From Streptomyces sp. NRRL B-24085 (GTDB lineage Bacteria > Actinomycetota > Actinomycetes > Streptomycetales > Streptomycetaceae), in NCBI RefSeq assembly GCF_001282115.1, contig NZ_LJBR01000064.1, positions 1 through 64,000 on the forward strand: a stretch of DNA of 64,000 nt, in the 5' to 3' direction. Shown here piece by piece: positions 28,489-37,148 of the stretch (its first letter is position 1; every line of letters starts with the position of its first letter). The notes under the pieces are model-generated. The model ran no database searches. It saw only the letters and a list, made by a program, of their open reading frames with translations, and was not told the DNA's origin. Position numbers and translations under genes: made by a program.

Positions 28489-29484
28489 ATGCGCATAGCC
28501 GTGACGGGATCGATCGCCACCGACCATCTGCTCCAGTTCCGCGGCCGCTTCACCGAGCAGCTGCTCGCCGACAGCCTGGACCGCGTCTCGCTCTCCTTCC
28601 TCGCCGAGGAACTGGAGATCCGCCGGGGCGGAGTCGCCGCCAACATCGCCTTCGGACTCGGCCGGCTCGGTCTGACGCCGTACCTGGTCGGCGCCGCCGG
28701 TGTCGACTTCGCCGAATACCAGCTCTGGCTGAAGCGGAACGGGGTCGACACCGACTCCATCACCGTCTCCGACAGCCGGCACACCGCCCGCTTCATCTGC
28801 ACCACGGACGCCGAGCAGAACCAGATCGCCACCTTCTACGCCGGTGCGATGGCCGAGGCCCGTGACATCAGCCTCCGTCCGCTGATCGAGCGCACCGGCG
28901 GCCTCGACATGGTGGTCGTCTCGCCGAACGACCCCGAGGCGATGCTCCGGCACACCCGGGAGTGCATCGCCCTGGGGATCCCCTTTGCCGCCGATCCCTC
29001 CCAGCAACTCGCGCACCTGGGACGGTCCGAGGTCCGCGCCCTGCTGGACCACCCACGGCTGCTGTTCACCAACGAGTACGAGTCCGCGCTCCTCCAGGAG
29101 CGGGCGGGCTGGACCGAGGCGCAGATCCTGGGCCGCGTCGGCTCCTGGGTGACGACCCTCGGCCACCGGGGCGCCCGTGTCCAGCGGGCCGGACACCGGC
29201 CGCTGCGGGTCCCCGCCGTCACCACCGCACCCGCCGTCGACCCGACCGGCGTCGGCGACGCGTTCCGCGCGGGCTTCCTCGCCGCCTGCGCGTGGCGACT
29301 CGGTGAGCAGGCCGCGGCCCGACTGGGCTGCGCGCTGGCCACACTGGCGCTGGAGACGGTCGGCACCCAGGAGTACGCCCCGCGGGCACCGGTCCTGCTG
29401 GCCCGCCTCCACGAGGCCTACGGCCCCGGGGCGGCCGCCGAACTCGCGCCGTTCCTGGAGGTGTTGCCGTGCACAGCAGGGTGA
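28489..29484 (+). CDS. PfkB-family kinase (adenosine kinase-like)
   Basis: A 331-residue ribokinase/PfkB kinase with [15 protein letters not shown] near the N-terminus and the catalytic motif [13 protein letters not shown] near the C-terminus. In the context of metK and metF the best guess is adenosine kinase: it removes adenosine released when S-adenosylhomocysteine is hydrolysed, relieving methyltransferase inhibition. Other nucleoside or sugar substrates remain possible. Its 3' end overlaps metF by 16 bp. Confidence 0.85.
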   Translation: MRIAVTGSIATDHLLQFRGRFTEQLLADSLDRVSLSFLAEELEIRRGGVAANIAFGLGRLGLTPYLVGAAGVDFAEYQLWLKRNGVDTDSITVSDSRHTARFICTTDAEQNQIATFYAGAMAEARDISLRPLIERTGGLDMVVVSPNDPEAMLRHTRECIALGIPFAADPSQQLAHLGRSEVRALLDHPRLLFTNEYESALLQERAGWTEAQILGRVGSWVTTLGHRGARVQRAGHRPLRVPAVTTAPAVDPTGVGDAFRAGFLAACAWRLGEQAAARLGCALATLALETVGTQEYAPRAPVLLARLHEAYGPGAAAELAPFLEVLPCTAG

Positions 29485-30377
29485 GCGCACCCACCGTGCG
29501 CGAGGTCCTGGCCGGCGGGGTCCCCTTCTTCTCCTTCGAGGTCTTCCCGCCGCGGACCGAGCAGGGCACGCAGGCCCTGTGGAACACCGTCCGCCGGATC
29601 GAGGCGCTGTCACCGGCCTTCGTGTCGGTGACCTACGGCGCCGGCGGTTCCTCCCGGGACCGCACCGTGGCGGTCACCCGGCGGATCGCCGCGGAGACGA
29701 CCCTGCGCCCGGTGGCCCATCTCACCGCCGTCGGACACTCGGTGGCCGAGCTGCGCCACGTCCTCGGCCAGTACGCCGACGCGGGCGTCCGTGACGTGCT
29801 CGCCCTGCGGGGAGACCCGCCGGGAGACCCGAACGCCCCCTGGCGCGCGCACCCCCACGGCTTCCGCCACGCCTGCGAACTCGTCGGCCTGGTCAAGGAG
29901 TCCGGGGACTTCGGGGTGGGGGTGGCGGCCTTCCCGGAGATGCACCCGCGCTCCGCCGACTGGGACAGCGACATCAGGCACTTCGTGGCCAAGTGCCGGG
30001 CCGGCGCCGACTACGCCATCACCCAGATGTTCTTCCACGTGGAGGACTACCTGCGGCTGCGCGACCGCGTCCGGGCCGCGGGCTGTGACACACCGATCAT
30101 CCCGGAGATCATGCCGGCGACCGACGTACGCCAGATCCGGCGGTTCGCCGCGCTGTCCGGCGCGGCCTTCCCCGAGGACCTGGCCCGGCGCCTGGACGCC
30201 GCCCGGGACAGGCCGGACGAAGGACATCGCATCGGCGTCGAGTACGCGACCGCCATGGCGCACCGGCTCCTCGCCGAAGGCGCTCCCGGACTGCACTGCA
30301 TCACCCTCAACCGGCCCTCGGCCGCCCTGGAGATCCACCAGAGCCTGCGGACCGTCGCGGGCCCGGCCCGGACCTGA
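29469..30377 (+). CDS. metF: 5,10-methylenetetrahydrofolate reductase
   Basis: A 302-residue FAD-dependent MTHFR that forms 5-methyl-THF for methionine regeneration. Family signatures are [27 protein letters not shown], the [10 protein letters not shown] segment and YAITQMFF. The GTG at 29469 was chosen because GGAGG lies 7 nt upstream; a GTG at 29481 would give a GTGA overlap instead. It completes a methyl-donor cassette, although S-adenosylhomocysteinase and methionine synthase genes are not in the window. Confidence 0.95.
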   Translation: MHSRVSAPTVREVLAGGVPFFSFEVFPPRTEQGTQALWNTVRRIEALSPAFVSVTYGAGGSSRDRTVAVTRRIAAETTLRPVAHLTAVGHSVAELRHVLGQYADAGVRDVLALRGDPPGDPNAPWRAHPHGFRHACELVGLVKESGDFGVGVAAFPEMHPRSADWDSDIRHFVAKCRAGADYAITQMFFHVEDYLRLRDRVRAAGCDTPIIPEIMPATDVRQIRRFAALSGAAFPEDLARRLDAARDRPDEGHRIGVEYATAMAHRLLAEGAPGLHCITLNRPSAALEIHQSLRTVAGPART

Positions 30378-30719
30378 GACGCAGGGGGCAGGAGCCGCAC
30401 GAACAGGCCCACCGGCGCCCGACGGGGGATGGCGGGTGCCGGTGGGCCGCTTGAGGGGCGGTGCACCCGGAGCGATGGCCGCCGCGCCGGGAGGGTACGA
30501 GCCGATCATCTCCGCGGCGATACGGCCCGGGCCCGTCCGACCTGGACGTGCTCCGCTCGGGCGAAACAGGAACCGGCCGCGCCCCCGTCGCCGGCGGCAC
30601 CTTCCGCGGGCGACAGGGACGGCCTGGTCACGCGGCAGCGGGACCTGCTCCCGTTCCAGGGCCGGGGGCCAGGGCAGGAAGGGCACACGGCCCTCCTGTT
30701 CCCGGGCCGTGGCGCGGGG
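30378..30719. other. 342-bp non-coding gap with a hairpin
   Basis: This is the gap between the convergent metF and SDR genes. A GC-rich hairpin (30406-30420 with 30434-30448, one G-T pair, 13-nt loop) is a likely terminator. The remaining 270 bp hold no recognisable gene or repeat. Confidence 0.6.
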
Positions 30720-31460
30720 TCAGCCGGCCACCAGGGACAGGCCGCCGTCGGCCGTGACGACCTGGCCGTGGATCCAGCCCGCGTCCGGGCGGCACAGCAG
30801 GGCCACGGCGTCGGCGATGTCGTCGGGCGTGGTCAGCCGCCCCGCCGGGGTGCGCGCGGCCAGCGCCGCCACCGCCTCCGCCGGACCTCCGGCACCGGGC
30901 CCCTTGTCGATCTTCGAGGTGGACACCGCGTTCACGGTGATGCCTGCCGGGGCCAGCTCCACGGCGAGATAGCGCACCAGGCTCTCCAGAGCGGCCTTGG
31001 CCACCCCCTGCGATAGATAGGCGGGGACGACCCGGCCCGCGCCCGCGCTGCTCACCGCCACCACCCGGCCAGGCCGGCCCGCCATCAGCCCGGTCAGGAC
31101 GGGCACACCGGCGAGCAGCGGAGCGAGCGCCAGGGCGAGATCGTCCCGTACGTCCCGCAGCGAGGCCCGCGGCCCGGCCGGCGGACGCCGGTGGGCGGCC
31201 GCGTGCACGAAGACGTCCAGGACGCCCCAGGTCTCCCGCACCTCGTCGAGCACCCGCACGACGCCGCCCGGAGCGGTCAGGTCCGCCCGCACCGCGGTCA
31301 CGGTCCCCGGCAGCCCGGACAGGGAGTCCAGGGCGTGCTTGGCGTCGGCGTCGCTGTGCCCGTAGACGAGCAGGACGTCGCGGCCGTCCGCGCACAGCCT
31401 GCGCGCGACCGCCAGTCCGACACCCCGGGTGCCGCCCGTCACCACCGCTTTCCCGCTCAT
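30720..31460 (-). CDS. FabL-like short-chain reductase (Y-X6-K)
   Basis: A 246-residue SDR with the N-terminal TGGTRGVG cofactor motif. Its active site reads Tyr148-X6-Lys155 (YLSQGVAK) rather than the classical Y-X3-K, the spacing of FabI/FabL enoyl-ACP reductases. The surrounding ALESLVRYLAVELAP, TVNAVSTSKID and TPAGRL segments resemble B. subtilis FabL. It could reduce an enone of the polyketide or of an acyl starter, or act as a diverged ketoreductase. The ATG at 31460 follows GGAGGAGGG. It is divergent from the MBL gene. Confidence 0.85.
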   Translation of the reverse strand: MSGKAVVTGGTRGVGLAVARRLCADGRDVLLVYGHSDADAKHALDSLSGLPGTVTAVRADLTAPGGVVRVLDEVRETWGVLDVFVHAAAHRRPPAGPRASLRDVRDDLALALAPLLAGVPVLTGLMAGRPGRVVAVSSAGAGRVVPAYLSQGVAKAALESLVRYLAVELAPAGITVNAVSTSKIDKGPGAGGPAEAVAALAARTPAGRLTTPDDIADAVALLCRPDAGWIHGQVVTADGGLSLVAG

Positions 31461-31506
31461 GATCACCCTCCTCCGGGCCGTGTGCGGTCCAGGGTCACAG
31501 GCCCCC

Positions 31507-31535
31507 GTCGACGAATGATCGAGAACGGATCGCGC
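31507..31535 (+). promoter_or_regulatory. Candidate SARP repeats upstream of MBL gene
   Basis: GTCGACG (31507), ATCGAGA (31518) and ATCGCGC (31529) are three heptamers at an exact 11-bp pitch, between the divergent SDR and MBL genes. Confidence 0.45.
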
Positions 31536-31649
31536 GCCGTGGCGGTCCCGCGCCACCGTCCGGTCTCTAACCGTCCTCGAAGCGCGGGACCGACGCTGAA
31601 GGCCCGCCGGGCGGCGGTCCGTGCCCGGGGTCCAGGAGGAGGAGCCGAC

Positions 31650-32567
31650 ATGAGTGGACTCGGCCCGTACGAGCCGCGGTTCGAGGAGGTCGCCGACGGT
31701 GTGCACGCCTTCGTCCAGCCGGACGGGAGCTGGTGCCTGAGCAACGCGGGCGTCCTGCCCGGCACCGACGTCACCCTCGTCGTGGACACCGCCGCGACCC
31801 GGGCCCGGGCCCTCAGGCTCCGCGCGGCGACCGAGCGGCTCAGGGGCGGCTCACGCCTGCTGGTGGCCAACACGCACCAGCACGGCGACCACACCTTCGG
31901 CAACTGCGTCTTCGCACCGGACGCCCTGTTCGTCGGCCATGACACCGCACGCTCGGACATGGCGAGGTCCGGCCTCGGACTCCAGAGGCTGTGGCCCGAC
32001 GTGCCGTGGGGCGAGGTGCGGGTCACCCTGCCGGAGCTCACCTACTCGGACCGGATGACCCTGCACACCGGCCGCGAGGAGGTCGAGCTGATCCACCCCG
32101 GCCCCGCGCACACCACGGGGGACACCGTCGTCTGGGTGCCGCACCGGCGTGTGCTGTTCACCGGGGACATCGTCATGAACGGGGTGACGCCCTTCTGCCT
32201 CATGGGTTCCGTCGAAGGCTCGCTCCGCGCGATACGGCTCCTGCGCGAACTGGAGCCCACCACGGTCGTACCGGGACACGGCCCGGTCTGCGGACCCGAG
32301 GTGTTCGACACCTGCGCCCGCTATCTGCGCTGGGTGCAACGGCTCGCCGAGGACACCGTGTCGGCGGGCGTCTCCCCCCTGGAGGCAGCCCGCGAGACGG
32401 ACCTGGGGGAGTGGGGCGCTCTGCTCGACCCGGAGCGGCTCGTGCCCAACCTCGTCCGGGCCGTCGCGGAGGAACGCGGCGGGCCCCTGGGCGAACCGAT
32501 CGACGAGATGGCCGCGTTCGGCGAGATGCTGGAGTTCCACGGCGGCCTCCCCACCTGCCACGCCTGA
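31650..32567 (+). CDS. MBL-fold polyketide cyclase/thioesterase (ActIV-like)
   Basis: A 305-residue metallo-beta-lactamase-fold protein with the metal motif His76-X-His78-X-Asp80-His81 (THQHGDH), a later GPAHTTGD and a C-terminal PGHGPV His. In type II PKS pathways, MBL-fold enzymes such as ActIV close the second ring and release the chain from the ACP by thioester hydrolysis. The ATG at 31650 follows GGAGGAGG. It heads a rightward run with the carboxylase genes. Confidence 0.87.
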   Translation: MSGLGPYEPRFEEVADGVHAFVQPDGSWCLSNAGVLPGTDVTLVVDTAATRARALRLRAATERLRGGSRLLVANTHQHGDHTFGNCVFAPDALFVGHDTARSDMARSGLGLQRLWPDVPWGEVRVTLPELTYSDRMTLHTGREEVELIHPGPAHTTGDTVVWVPHRRVLFTGDIVMNGVTPFCLMGSVEGSLRAIRLLRELEPTTVVPGHGPVCGPEVFDTCARYLRWVQRLAEDTVSAGVSPLEAARETDLGEWGALLDPERLVPNLVRAVAEERGGPLGEPIDEMAAFGEMLEFHGGLPTCHA

Positions 32568-32612
32568 ACCCGGCGCCCCCGCACACCCGGCCTGTCAGGA
32601 GAAAGGGCAGTC

Positions 32613-34190
32613 ATGACCGTCGTACAGGACAATCCGTTCCAGGCGGCCCGCGACCGGGTCGCGGAACTCCACGCGATCCGCGCCGCCGTCCGGGAGGGCC
32701 CGGACGAGAAGGCCACCCGGGCCCAGCGGGCCAAGGGCAAGCTCACCGCCCGTGAGCGCCTCGCCCTGCTGTTCGACGACGGTGACTTCACCGAGGTCGA
32801 GGGTCTGCGCCGGCACCGGGCCTCCGGCTTCGGCCTGGAGCACAAGCGGCCCCACACGGACGGGGTCGTCACCGGCTGGGGCCGGGTGTACGGGCGGATG
32901 GTCTTCGCGTACGCCCACGACTTCCGGGTCTTCGGCGGCTCGCTCGGAGAGGCGCACGCCGAGAAGATCCACAAGATCATGGACATGGCGTCCACGGCCG
33001 GTGCTCCCCTGGTGGGGCTGTGCGACGGCGCCGGCGCCCGGATCCAGGAGGGGGTCGGCGCCCTCGCCGGGTACGGCGGCATCTTCCGGCGCAACGTGCG
33101 CAACTCCGGGGTGATCCCGCAGATCAGCGTGATCATGGGGCCGTGCGCCGGGGGCGCGGCCTACTCGCCCGCGCTCACCGACTTCGTCTTCATGGTCCGC
33201 GGCACCTCGCAGATGTTCATCACCGGCCCGGACGTGGTCAAGGCGGTCACCGGCGAGACGATCACCCAGGACGAACTGGGCGGCGCCGACCCGCACGCCA
33301 CGGTCTCGGGCGTCGCGGACTTCGTCTACGACGACGAAGCGGCCTGTCTGTCGGACGTCCGCTACCTGCTCTCCCTGCTCCCGGCCAACAACCGGGAGGC
33401 CCCGCCCGCCGAGTCCTCCACCGACCCCGCGGACCGGCGCACCGACACCCTGGCGGCCCTCGTCCCCGCCGACCCCCACCGCCCGTACGACATGCGCCGG
33501 GTGATCGAGGAGATCGTCGACGGGGGCGAGCACTTCGAGGTCCGCCAGGGCTGGGCCCCCAACGTGCTGTGCACCCTGGCGCGCCTGGAGGGCCACGTCG
33601 TCGGTGTCGTGGCGAACCAGCCGTCCGTGCTGGCCGGGGTGCTGGACATCAAGGGCAGCGAGAAGGCCGCCCGGTTCGTGCGGTTCTGCGACGCGTTCAA
33701 CATCCCGCTCGTCACCCTCGTCGACGTCCCGGGCTTCCTGCCGGGGGTCGACCAGGAACACGGCGGCATCATCCGCCACGGCGCCAAGCTGCTGTACGCC
33801 TACTGCGACGCCACCGTGCCCCGGGTGCAGGTCATCCTGCGCAAGGCCTACGGCGGCGCCTACATCGTCATGGACTCGCGCTCGATCGGCTGCGACGTCT
33901 CGCTGGCCTGGCCCATCAACGAGATCGCCGTGATGGGTGCCGAGGGCGCCGCCGACGTGGTCTTCCGGCGCGAGATCGCCGCCGCACAGGACCCCGAACT
34001 CGCCCGCAAACAGTACATGGAGGAGTACCGGGAGCAGTTGATGCACCCGTACCACGCGGCGGAACGCGGACTCGTCGACGACGTGATCGACCCGGCGGAG
34101 ACCCGGATGCGCCTGACCGACGCGCTCGGCATGCTGCGCGCCAAGTACGTCGCCGCGCCCAGCCGCAAGCACGGGAACCAGCCGCAGTGA
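32613..34190 (+). CDS. Acyl-CoA carboxylase beta (carboxyltransferase) subunit
   Basis: A 525-residue carboxyltransferase subunit of the PccB/AccB type. It has the RERLALLFDDGDFTE N-terminal segment, GLCDGAGARIQEG, GPCAGGAAYSPALTDF and the second-domain VPGFLPGVDQEHGGIIRHGAK. It transfers CO2 from carboxybiotin to acetyl- or propionyl-CoA; in a PKS cluster it most likely raises malonyl-CoA supply. The biotinylated alpha subunit is not in the window and is presumably the housekeeping one. The stop overlaps the epsilon-subunit GTG (GTGA). Confidence 0.95.
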   Translation: MTVVQDNPFQAARDRVAELHAIRAAVREGPDEKATRAQRAKGKLTARERLALLFDDGDFTEVEGLRRHRASGFGLEHKRPHTDGVVTGWGRVYGRMVFAYAHDFRVFGGSLGEAHAEKIHKIMDMASTAGAPLVGLCDGAGARIQEGVGALAGYGGIFRRNVRNSGVIPQISVIMGPCAGGAAYSPALTDFVFMVRGTSQMFITGPDVVKAVTGETITQDELGGADPHATVSGVADFVYDDEAACLSDVRYLLSLLPANNREAPPAESSTDPADRRTDTLAALVPADPHRPYDMRRVIEEIVDGGEHFEVRQGWAPNVLCTLARLEGHVVGVVANQPSVLAGVLDIKGSEKAARFVRFCDAFNIPLVTLVDVPGFLPGVDQEHGGIIRHGAKLLYAYCDATVPRVQVILRKAYGGAYIVMDSRSIGCDVSLAWPINEIAVMGAEGAADVVFRREIAAAQDPELARKQYMEEYREQLMHPYHAAERGLVDDVIDPAETRMRLTDALGMLRAKYVAAPSRKHGNQPQ

Positions 34191-34432
34191 CCGGCGACCC
34201 CGCCGCCCGTCCCGTCTCCGCGGCCTTCGAGGTACGCGCGGGCCGGCCGTCCGACACCGAACTGGCCGCTGTCACCGCCGTGTTGCTCGCCCTGGTCCGT
34301 GCCTCCGCGCAGGACGCGGGGCCCCGGGCGCCCGGCGCTCGGACGCCCCGGTGGCCTGCCGAGGAGCGCCCCCACGTGCCGGCGGGAGCGTGGGCGGCGG
34401 CACCCCGGGGTGCCGCGCGCACCGCGCCCTGA
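34187..34432 (+). CDS. Acyl-CoA carboxylase epsilon subunit
   Basis: An 81-residue protein starting at GTG 34187, in GTGA overlap with the beta subunit. The segment FEVRAGRPSDTELAAVTAVLLAL matches the conserved start of actinobacterial AccE/PccE epsilon subunits, small proteins that stimulate the alpha-beta complex. The Arg/Pro/Ala-rich tail is low complexity, as usual for this family. The call rests on position and this short motif. Confidence 0.82.
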   Translation: MTGDPAARPVSAAFEVRAGRPSDTELAAVTAVLLALVRASAQDAGPRAPGARTPRWPAEERPHVPAGAWAAAPRGAARTAP

Positions 34433-34445
34433 CCGGCACGAGCAG

Positions 34446-35822
34446 ATGTTCCGGCACACGTTCAGATCGCTCGCCGTGCGCAACTTCCGGCTCTTCGTCA
34501 TCGGCCAGGTGTTCTCCGTCACCGGCACCTGGATGATGCTGGTGGCCCAGGACTGGCTGGTGCTGTCCCTGTCCGGCGACTCGGCGACACAGCTCGGAAT
34601 CGTCACCGGCCTCCAGTTCGCCCCCGTGCTGCTCCTCACGCTGCACGGCGGCACCCTCGCGGACCGGTGGGACAGGCGGCGGCTCCTTGCGGTGGCGAAC
34701 GGGATCGCCGCACTGCTCGCCGCGCTGGTCTTCCTGGTGGCCGTCGGCCCGGGACTGCGGCTGTGGCACCTCTACGTGTTCGCCACGGCCCTGGGCATGG
34801 TCACCGCCGTGGAGGCACCGACCCGCATGGCCCTGGTGGGGGAGCTGGTCGGCGCCGAACTCCTGCCCAACGCCTCGGCGTTGAGCGGCGCCTACTTCAA
34901 CGTCGCCAGGATGGTGGGTCCGGCGCTCGCCGGCCTGCTCATCGGCCGCCTCGGCGCCGCCTCCGTGTTCCTGCTCAACGCCGTCAGCTACGGCGCGACC
35001 GTGGCGAGCGTCGCGCTGATGCGGGAGCACGAGCGGTGTTCCGTCCATCCGCGGTCCGACCGGCACCGCCGGAGCAGCGGAGTGACGGCCGGACTCCGTC
35101 ATGTGCTGGGGCGTTCCGACCTGCTGCTGCCACTGGCCCTGCTGGCGGTCGTGGGGAGCTTCGGCTTCAACTTCCAGCTCACCCTGCCCGTCCTCGCGAA
35201 GGCGGAGTTCGGGACCGGCCCGGCCTCGTTCGGACTGCTGACCTCCGCACTCGCGGCCGGCTCGCTGGGTGCCGCGCTCGTCACGACCGCCCGGGTGCGC
35301 AGACCGACGGCCGGGGTGGTGATCGGCGCGAGCGCGCTGTTCGGGCTGTGCGAGACCGCCTCGGGCCTGGCACCGACGTTCGCCCTGACCCTCGTGGCGC
35401 TCGCCGCCACCGGTTTCGGGGCGGGCTACTTCGCGCAGGCGACCAACCACCGTGTGCAGTTGGGCAGCGACCCGAGGTACCGCGGCCGGGTGCTGGCCCT
35501 CTACGTCGTGATCTTCCAGGGATCGACACCGCTGGGCGCGCTTCCGCTGGGCCCGCTCGTCGAGGCGGAGGGCGCCAGGTCCGGACTCCTGGCCGGCGGC
35601 CTGGTCACCTTGGCGGCGTCGGCGGCGGCGCTGGTGTGGGCACGGCGGAGCGATCCACCCGAATATCGGTTGACCGGCGCGGCGGGCGAGGAGCTCAATA
35701 CCCTCCATGGCCGACATCCAGGGCACGTACGACGACCTGTTCTCCGCGGTACCGAGCGGGCTGGCGGCGCTGCTGGACGAAGGGGACGCGGGGGGTTCCG
35801 TGGCCGTCCTCGTGGACGGTGA
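34446..35822 (+). CDS. MFS exporter with an unusual 3' overlap
   Basis: A 458-residue major facilitator of the EntS-like/DHA3 group with about 12 hydrophobic segments; the N-terminal SLAVRNFRLFVIGQ and GGTLADRWDRRRLL are typical. It is a plausible exporter at the cluster edge. The family-like sequence ends near residue 420 (DPPEYRLT). The last 40 or so residues are low-complexity Arg/Gly-rich and read out of frame through the first 116 bp of the next gene, suggesting a lost stop codon or a 3' indel. The ATG at 34446 is 13 bp after the epsilon-subunit stop. Confidence 0.85.
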   Translation: MFRHTFRSLAVRNFRLFVIGQVFSVTGTWMMLVAQDWLVLSLSGDSATQLGIVTGLQFAPVLLLTLHGGTLADRWDRRRLLAVANGIAALLAALVFLVAVGPGLRLWHLYVFATALGMVTAVEAPTRMALVGELVGAELLPNASALSGAYFNVARMVGPALAGLLIGRLGAASVFLLNAVSYGATVASVALMREHERCSVHPRSDRHRRSSGVTAGLRHVLGRSDLLLPLALLAVVGSFGFNFQLTLPVLAKAEFGTGPASFGLLTSALAAGSLGAALVTTARVRRPTAGVVIGASALFGLCETASGLAPTFALTLVALAATGFGAGYFAQATNHRVQLGSDPRYRGRVLALYVVIFQGSTPLGALPLGPLVEAEGARSGLLAGGLVTLAASAAALVWARRSDPPEYRLTGAAGEELNTLHGRHPGHVRRPVLRGTERAGGAAGRRGRGGFRGRPRGR

Positions 35823-36807
35823 ACCGGTCGTGGACGTCTGGGGCGGTTTCACCGACGCCCGCCGGACGGTCCCGTGGCAACGGGACACCATCACCAACGT
35901 CTTCTCCACCACCAAGACGATGACGGCGCTGTGCGCGCTGATCCTCGCCGACCGCGGCGCTCTCGACCTGGACGCCCCCGTGGCCCGCTACTGGCCGGAG
36001 TTCGCCGCCGCCGGCAAGGAGAAGGTGCTCGTGCGGCACCTGCTGTCGCACACCGCGGGCCTGCCCCACTGGGAGGGCCCGGTCGAGGAGCTCTACGACT
36101 GGCCGGCCGCCACCTCCCGGCTCGCCGCCCAGCCGCTCCTGTGGGAGCCCGGCACCGCCGCCGGCTACCACTCGCTCACCCAGGGCTTCCTGGTCGGCGA
36201 GGTGCTGCGCCGGATCACCGGCCGCACGGTCGGCGGGTTCCTCGCCGAGGAGGTCACCGGCCCCCTCGGCGCCGACTTCCACATCGGGCTCCCCGCCGAC
36301 CACGACCACCGGGTCGCCCGTACGCTCCCGCCGCCCGGCCGAGACGAGGACTACACCGCGGGCGCCGCGAACAGCGACGCCCCGCGCACCACGGCGACCG
36401 CCTTCCGCCTCCGGGACGGCAACAGCACGGCCTGGCGGCGCGCCCAGATCCCCGCCGCCGGAGGGTTCGGCAACGCCCGCTCGGTGGCCCTCGTCCAGTC
36501 CGCGCTCGCCTGCGGCGGAACCGTCCGGGGCGTACGGCTGCTGTCGGCGGCGGGCGCCGCACGCGCCCGGGAGGAGCAGTTCAACGGCGAGGACCGCGTG
36601 ATCGGCATGACACAGCGGTACGGCCTCGGCTACGGCCTGTTCGGCACCTCCTTCGGCTGGGGCGGCTGGGGCGGCTCCCTCGTCATGATCGACCCCGACG
36701 CCCGCATGGTGGTGGCCTATACGACCAACCAGATGCGCGAACCCGCCGAGGACACCCGGGGGTTGGACCTCGTCATGGCCGCCTACGACGGCCTCCAGGG
36801 CCTCTAG
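35707..36807 (+). CDS. Beta-lactamase-fold serine hydrolase/esterase
   Basis: A 366-residue EstB/class C beta-lactamase-like enzyme. The SxxK nucleophile is Ser67-Thr-Thr-Lys70, and a Tyr motif of the YHSLTQG kind follows. No signal peptide is visible, so it is probably cytoplasmic and an esterase or amidase rather than a true beta-lactamase. It may hydrolyse an ester in the pathway or be a neighbour at the cluster boundary. The N-terminus matches family starts, which supports the overlap with the MFS tail being real. Confidence 0.87.
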   Translation: MADIQGTYDDLFSAVPSGLAALLDEGDAGGSVAVLVDGEPVVDVWGGFTDARRTVPWQRDTITNVFSTTKTMTALCALILADRGALDLDAPVARYWPEFAAAGKEKVLVRHLLSHTAGLPHWEGPVEELYDWPAATSRLAAQPLLWEPGTAAGYHSLTQGFLVGEVLRRITGRTVGGFLAEEVTGPLGADFHIGLPADHDHRVARTLPPPGRDEDYTAGAANSDAPRTTATAFRLRDGNSTAWRRAQIPAAGGFGNARSVALVQSALACGGTVRGVRLLSAAGAARAREEQFNGEDRVIGMTQRYGLGYGLFGTSFGWGGWGGSLVMIDPDARMVVAYTTNQMREPAEDTRGLDLVMAAYDGLQGL

Positions 36808-36823
36808 CGCCGACGTCCGGCCG

Positions 36824-36865
36824 GAAGGGGCGGGGCACGGAAAAAATCCCGTGCCCCGCCCCTTC
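36824..36865. terminator. Strong hairpin terminator at PKS cluster edge
   Basis: A perfect 17-bp stem (36824-36840 with 36849-36865) with an A-rich 8-nt loop, 16 bp after the hydrolase stop. It marks a natural right edge for the polyketide block. Confidence 0.88.
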
Positions 36866-36926
36866 CCGTGTCCCTACACTCACCACGCAGCCCGTGAAGG
36901 GGACGACGAACGAGGGGAGTACGGCC

Positions 36927-37043
36927 GTGTGCGTGCGCAGCGCTGTCGCCGTTCCCCGGACGTCGTACGACGTGATCCTCGTGTCCCCGGCCCTCCGGTG
37001 CCCGCTGCGCGGCCGGCACCGGACGCCCGCGACGACCGCCTGA
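36927..37043 (+). CDS. Possible 38-aa leader peptide upstream of EF-G paralogue
   Basis: A GTG at 36927 with GAGGGGAG upstream opens 38 codons, ending at a TGA 105 bp before the EF-G paralogue. A TACACT -10-like hexamer lies at 36875-36880. Leader ORFs upstream of translation-factor-like resistance genes can act as attenuators. There is no homology support and the peptide has no recognisable features. Confidence 0.3.
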   Translation: MCVRSAVAVPRTSYDVILVSPALRCPLRGRHRTPATTA

Positions 37044-37148
37044 CCGAGGCCGGACACCCCTGCCACGCACACGCACCGACGTGCCGTCATGCCGTCGTAC
37101 GGGACATCGCGCAGCCCTGTCACCACACCACCCGAAAGGCCATGGGCC

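Noticed and set aside
35707..36807. True beta-lactamase resistance gene
   Set aside because: No signal peptide, and EstB-like sequence. The SxxK motif alone does not indicate penicillin hydrolysis. The same applies to 57459-58685.
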